Positions 62,861 to 64,000 of a stretch of 64,000 nt of DNA are shown here, piece by piece. The notes beneath the pieces are model-generated. The model ran no database searches. It was not told where the DNA came from and saw only the letters and a program-made list of their open reading frames with translations. The stretch lies in NCBI GenBank assembly GCA_038025085.1, contig CM076148.1, positions 30,796,501 through 30,860,500 of the forward strand, written 5' to 3'. Numbering within the stretch: the first letter of the stretch is position 1; each line of letters opens with the position of its first letter. This DNA comes from Tetragonia tetragonoides (taxonomy: Eukaryota > Streptophyta > Magnoliopsida > Caryophyllales > Aizoaceae). The position numbers and the translations under genes were made by a program.

Positions 62861-63012
62861 GTGTGTCGTTTCCTCTTATTTTCAACTCATTGATGGGATC
62901 AAATCAGTGGATGCCACTTATTGAATAAGATCTCATATGTGGATGCTACTCACCATATCAATCATTGGGCCACTAATTACCCTTGATCATATCTGTGGAA
63001 AGAAACACACCC
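62859..63012. mobile_element. MITE-like element, 154 bp
   Basis: gggtgtgtcgtttcctctta and ggaaagaaacacaccc are inverted ends; flanks are TAA and TCA. Confidence 0.5.
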
Positions 63013-64000
63013 TCAATTATAATAAGTTCACTAACCCCGACCCAATCAGATCAGACCAGTAAGGGCAATTATCCGGTTAGATCAAATGAGATTCCATTGT
63101 GCTATGATTCGATCAAATCAATTCAAATGTGAAAATGACCACATCCTAAATTGCATCTTTTACCTTAATCATATCGGAAAATTTGAAATCGGCGGAAAAA
63201 GACACCTCCTAGCTAAATGTTATCCTTTTTTGTTCATCAAAAAGAGGGTGTTAGTGAATGATGATTGAGATACCCTCTGCTATATCATGTTTGGACTATC
63301 GTGTTCAACAATGAATCTATCAAACTAACTAAACAACCAGCGCAAGCACTAGTTTCCTCAAAATAGTACTAATAAGGGGCTAGTATATAGTTCCTACAGG
63401 CCAACAGACATAAGGCATGAGGGGAACGGAAATTTAAACCTATGAGACTATGATCTTATATTACCAAACCACTTAAAAATAAAGTTGGAACAACTAGGCC
63501 ACCACCCTTGGCGGTAATTACGGAGTCCATGTTTTCCTAACATTGAAGTGAAAAGATCAAAAGAACATATATACCATGCGGGTGTACCGCACGCTTGAGG
63601 TATGGTGCGTTGGAGGGAGTATATAGTGCACGAGGAAAAAGAGGAATTAAAAAATGTCAATGATTAGATACTCGACGGCCTAATCTACGGCTCATGTCTC
63701 GTGTGAAATCCCCGAAAGTTTCAAAAACGGCGTCAACTGCCCATTTCTTGTCGGAAGTTTCCTGGACATGAAACGGCGCGTGATGACTTTCGTTTTTCAA
63801 CCCACCCACAATAAGGCAATGCGATCACACTTTTTTAACACTTTCATACCAACTTTTAAAAGAGAGGAGTTTTGGTTTGTACGTAGTTTCCATTATTCCA
63901 ATTGGGAAGGTCACAACTCACAAGTCACTCACAACATGATCTTATCTGTAACTGTAAGAGCCAGCTTATATTAGTGCAATTGTAGAATTAGAGTGGGGGT
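63013..64000. other. Intergenic
   Basis: Includes a copy of the 52495 dispersed repeat at ~63240-63380. The remaining frames (for example 63448-63660 minus, 63768-63974 plus) have no recognisable domain. Confidence 0.4.

Overview
The window looks like repeat-rich nuclear DNA of a flowering plant, probably a eudicot. It is AT-rich, introns are GT-AG, promoters have plant-type TATA boxes, and Stowaway, Tourist, hAT and Mutator-type miniature elements, tRNA-derived SINEs and plant LINEs are everywhere. The placement is inference from repeat and gene style; I would guess Caryophyllales but cannot prove it. Repeat boundaries below were read by eye from terminal inverted repeats (TIRs) and target-site duplications (TSDs).

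Layout. 1-9480 is intergenic: long (AT)n tracts, a duplicated dispersed repeat, SINEs, two Tourist-like MITEs, and on the minus strand (3030-3848) the decayed remains of a two-exon cysteine-rich secreted peptide gene. 9485-9979 (minus) is the only clear ordinary host gene, a small intronless RING-H2 protein with a TATA box upstream. 10.1-21.5 kb is transposon territory: a 1.1-kb fold-back element, an internally deleted LINE between 17-bp TSDs, a hAT-type element nested in another inverted-repeat element, Stowaway and Tourist MITEs, and a Mutator-like element with ~190-bp TIRs.

21.5-42.7 kb is the most interesting part. Two ~0.55-0.6-kb copies of one repeat face each other in inverted orientation and enclose about 20 kb with an unusual gene set. 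On the plus strand: a Transposase_32-type gene (24544-25901), a chimeric gene ending in a partial LINE endonuclease domain (28014-29198), two broken and one intact short F-box-like genes (30659, 31847, 33628), a GRF zinc-finger membrane protein (32819) and a C-terminal Ulp1 protease fragment (34214). On the minus strand: two tandem multi-exon Ulp1-like protease genes (34980-37557 and 38694-41183), both carrying nonsense codons and a degraded catalytic-cysteine exon. Ulp1-like genes are known passengers of plant Mutator-like elements, so the block may be a large gene-carrying TIR element or its remnant. No transposase with a visible catalytic core is inside it, and its TSD is doubtful.

42.7-64 kb is again nested repeats: a Tourist element split by a SINE with a perfect 19-bp TSD, a Tourist element inside another MITE, a 763-bp Mutator-like element with a perfect 9-bp TSD and a MuDR-like N-terminal fragment, hAT-type elements, a polyglutamine ORF of unknown status, and a three-level nest (LINE inside Tourist inside Stowaway) at 58.3-61.6 kb. 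Long (ATT)n microsatellites recur, several as opposite-strand pairs inside inverted-repeat elements. No rRNA, functional tRNA, CRISPR or organellar gene was seen.
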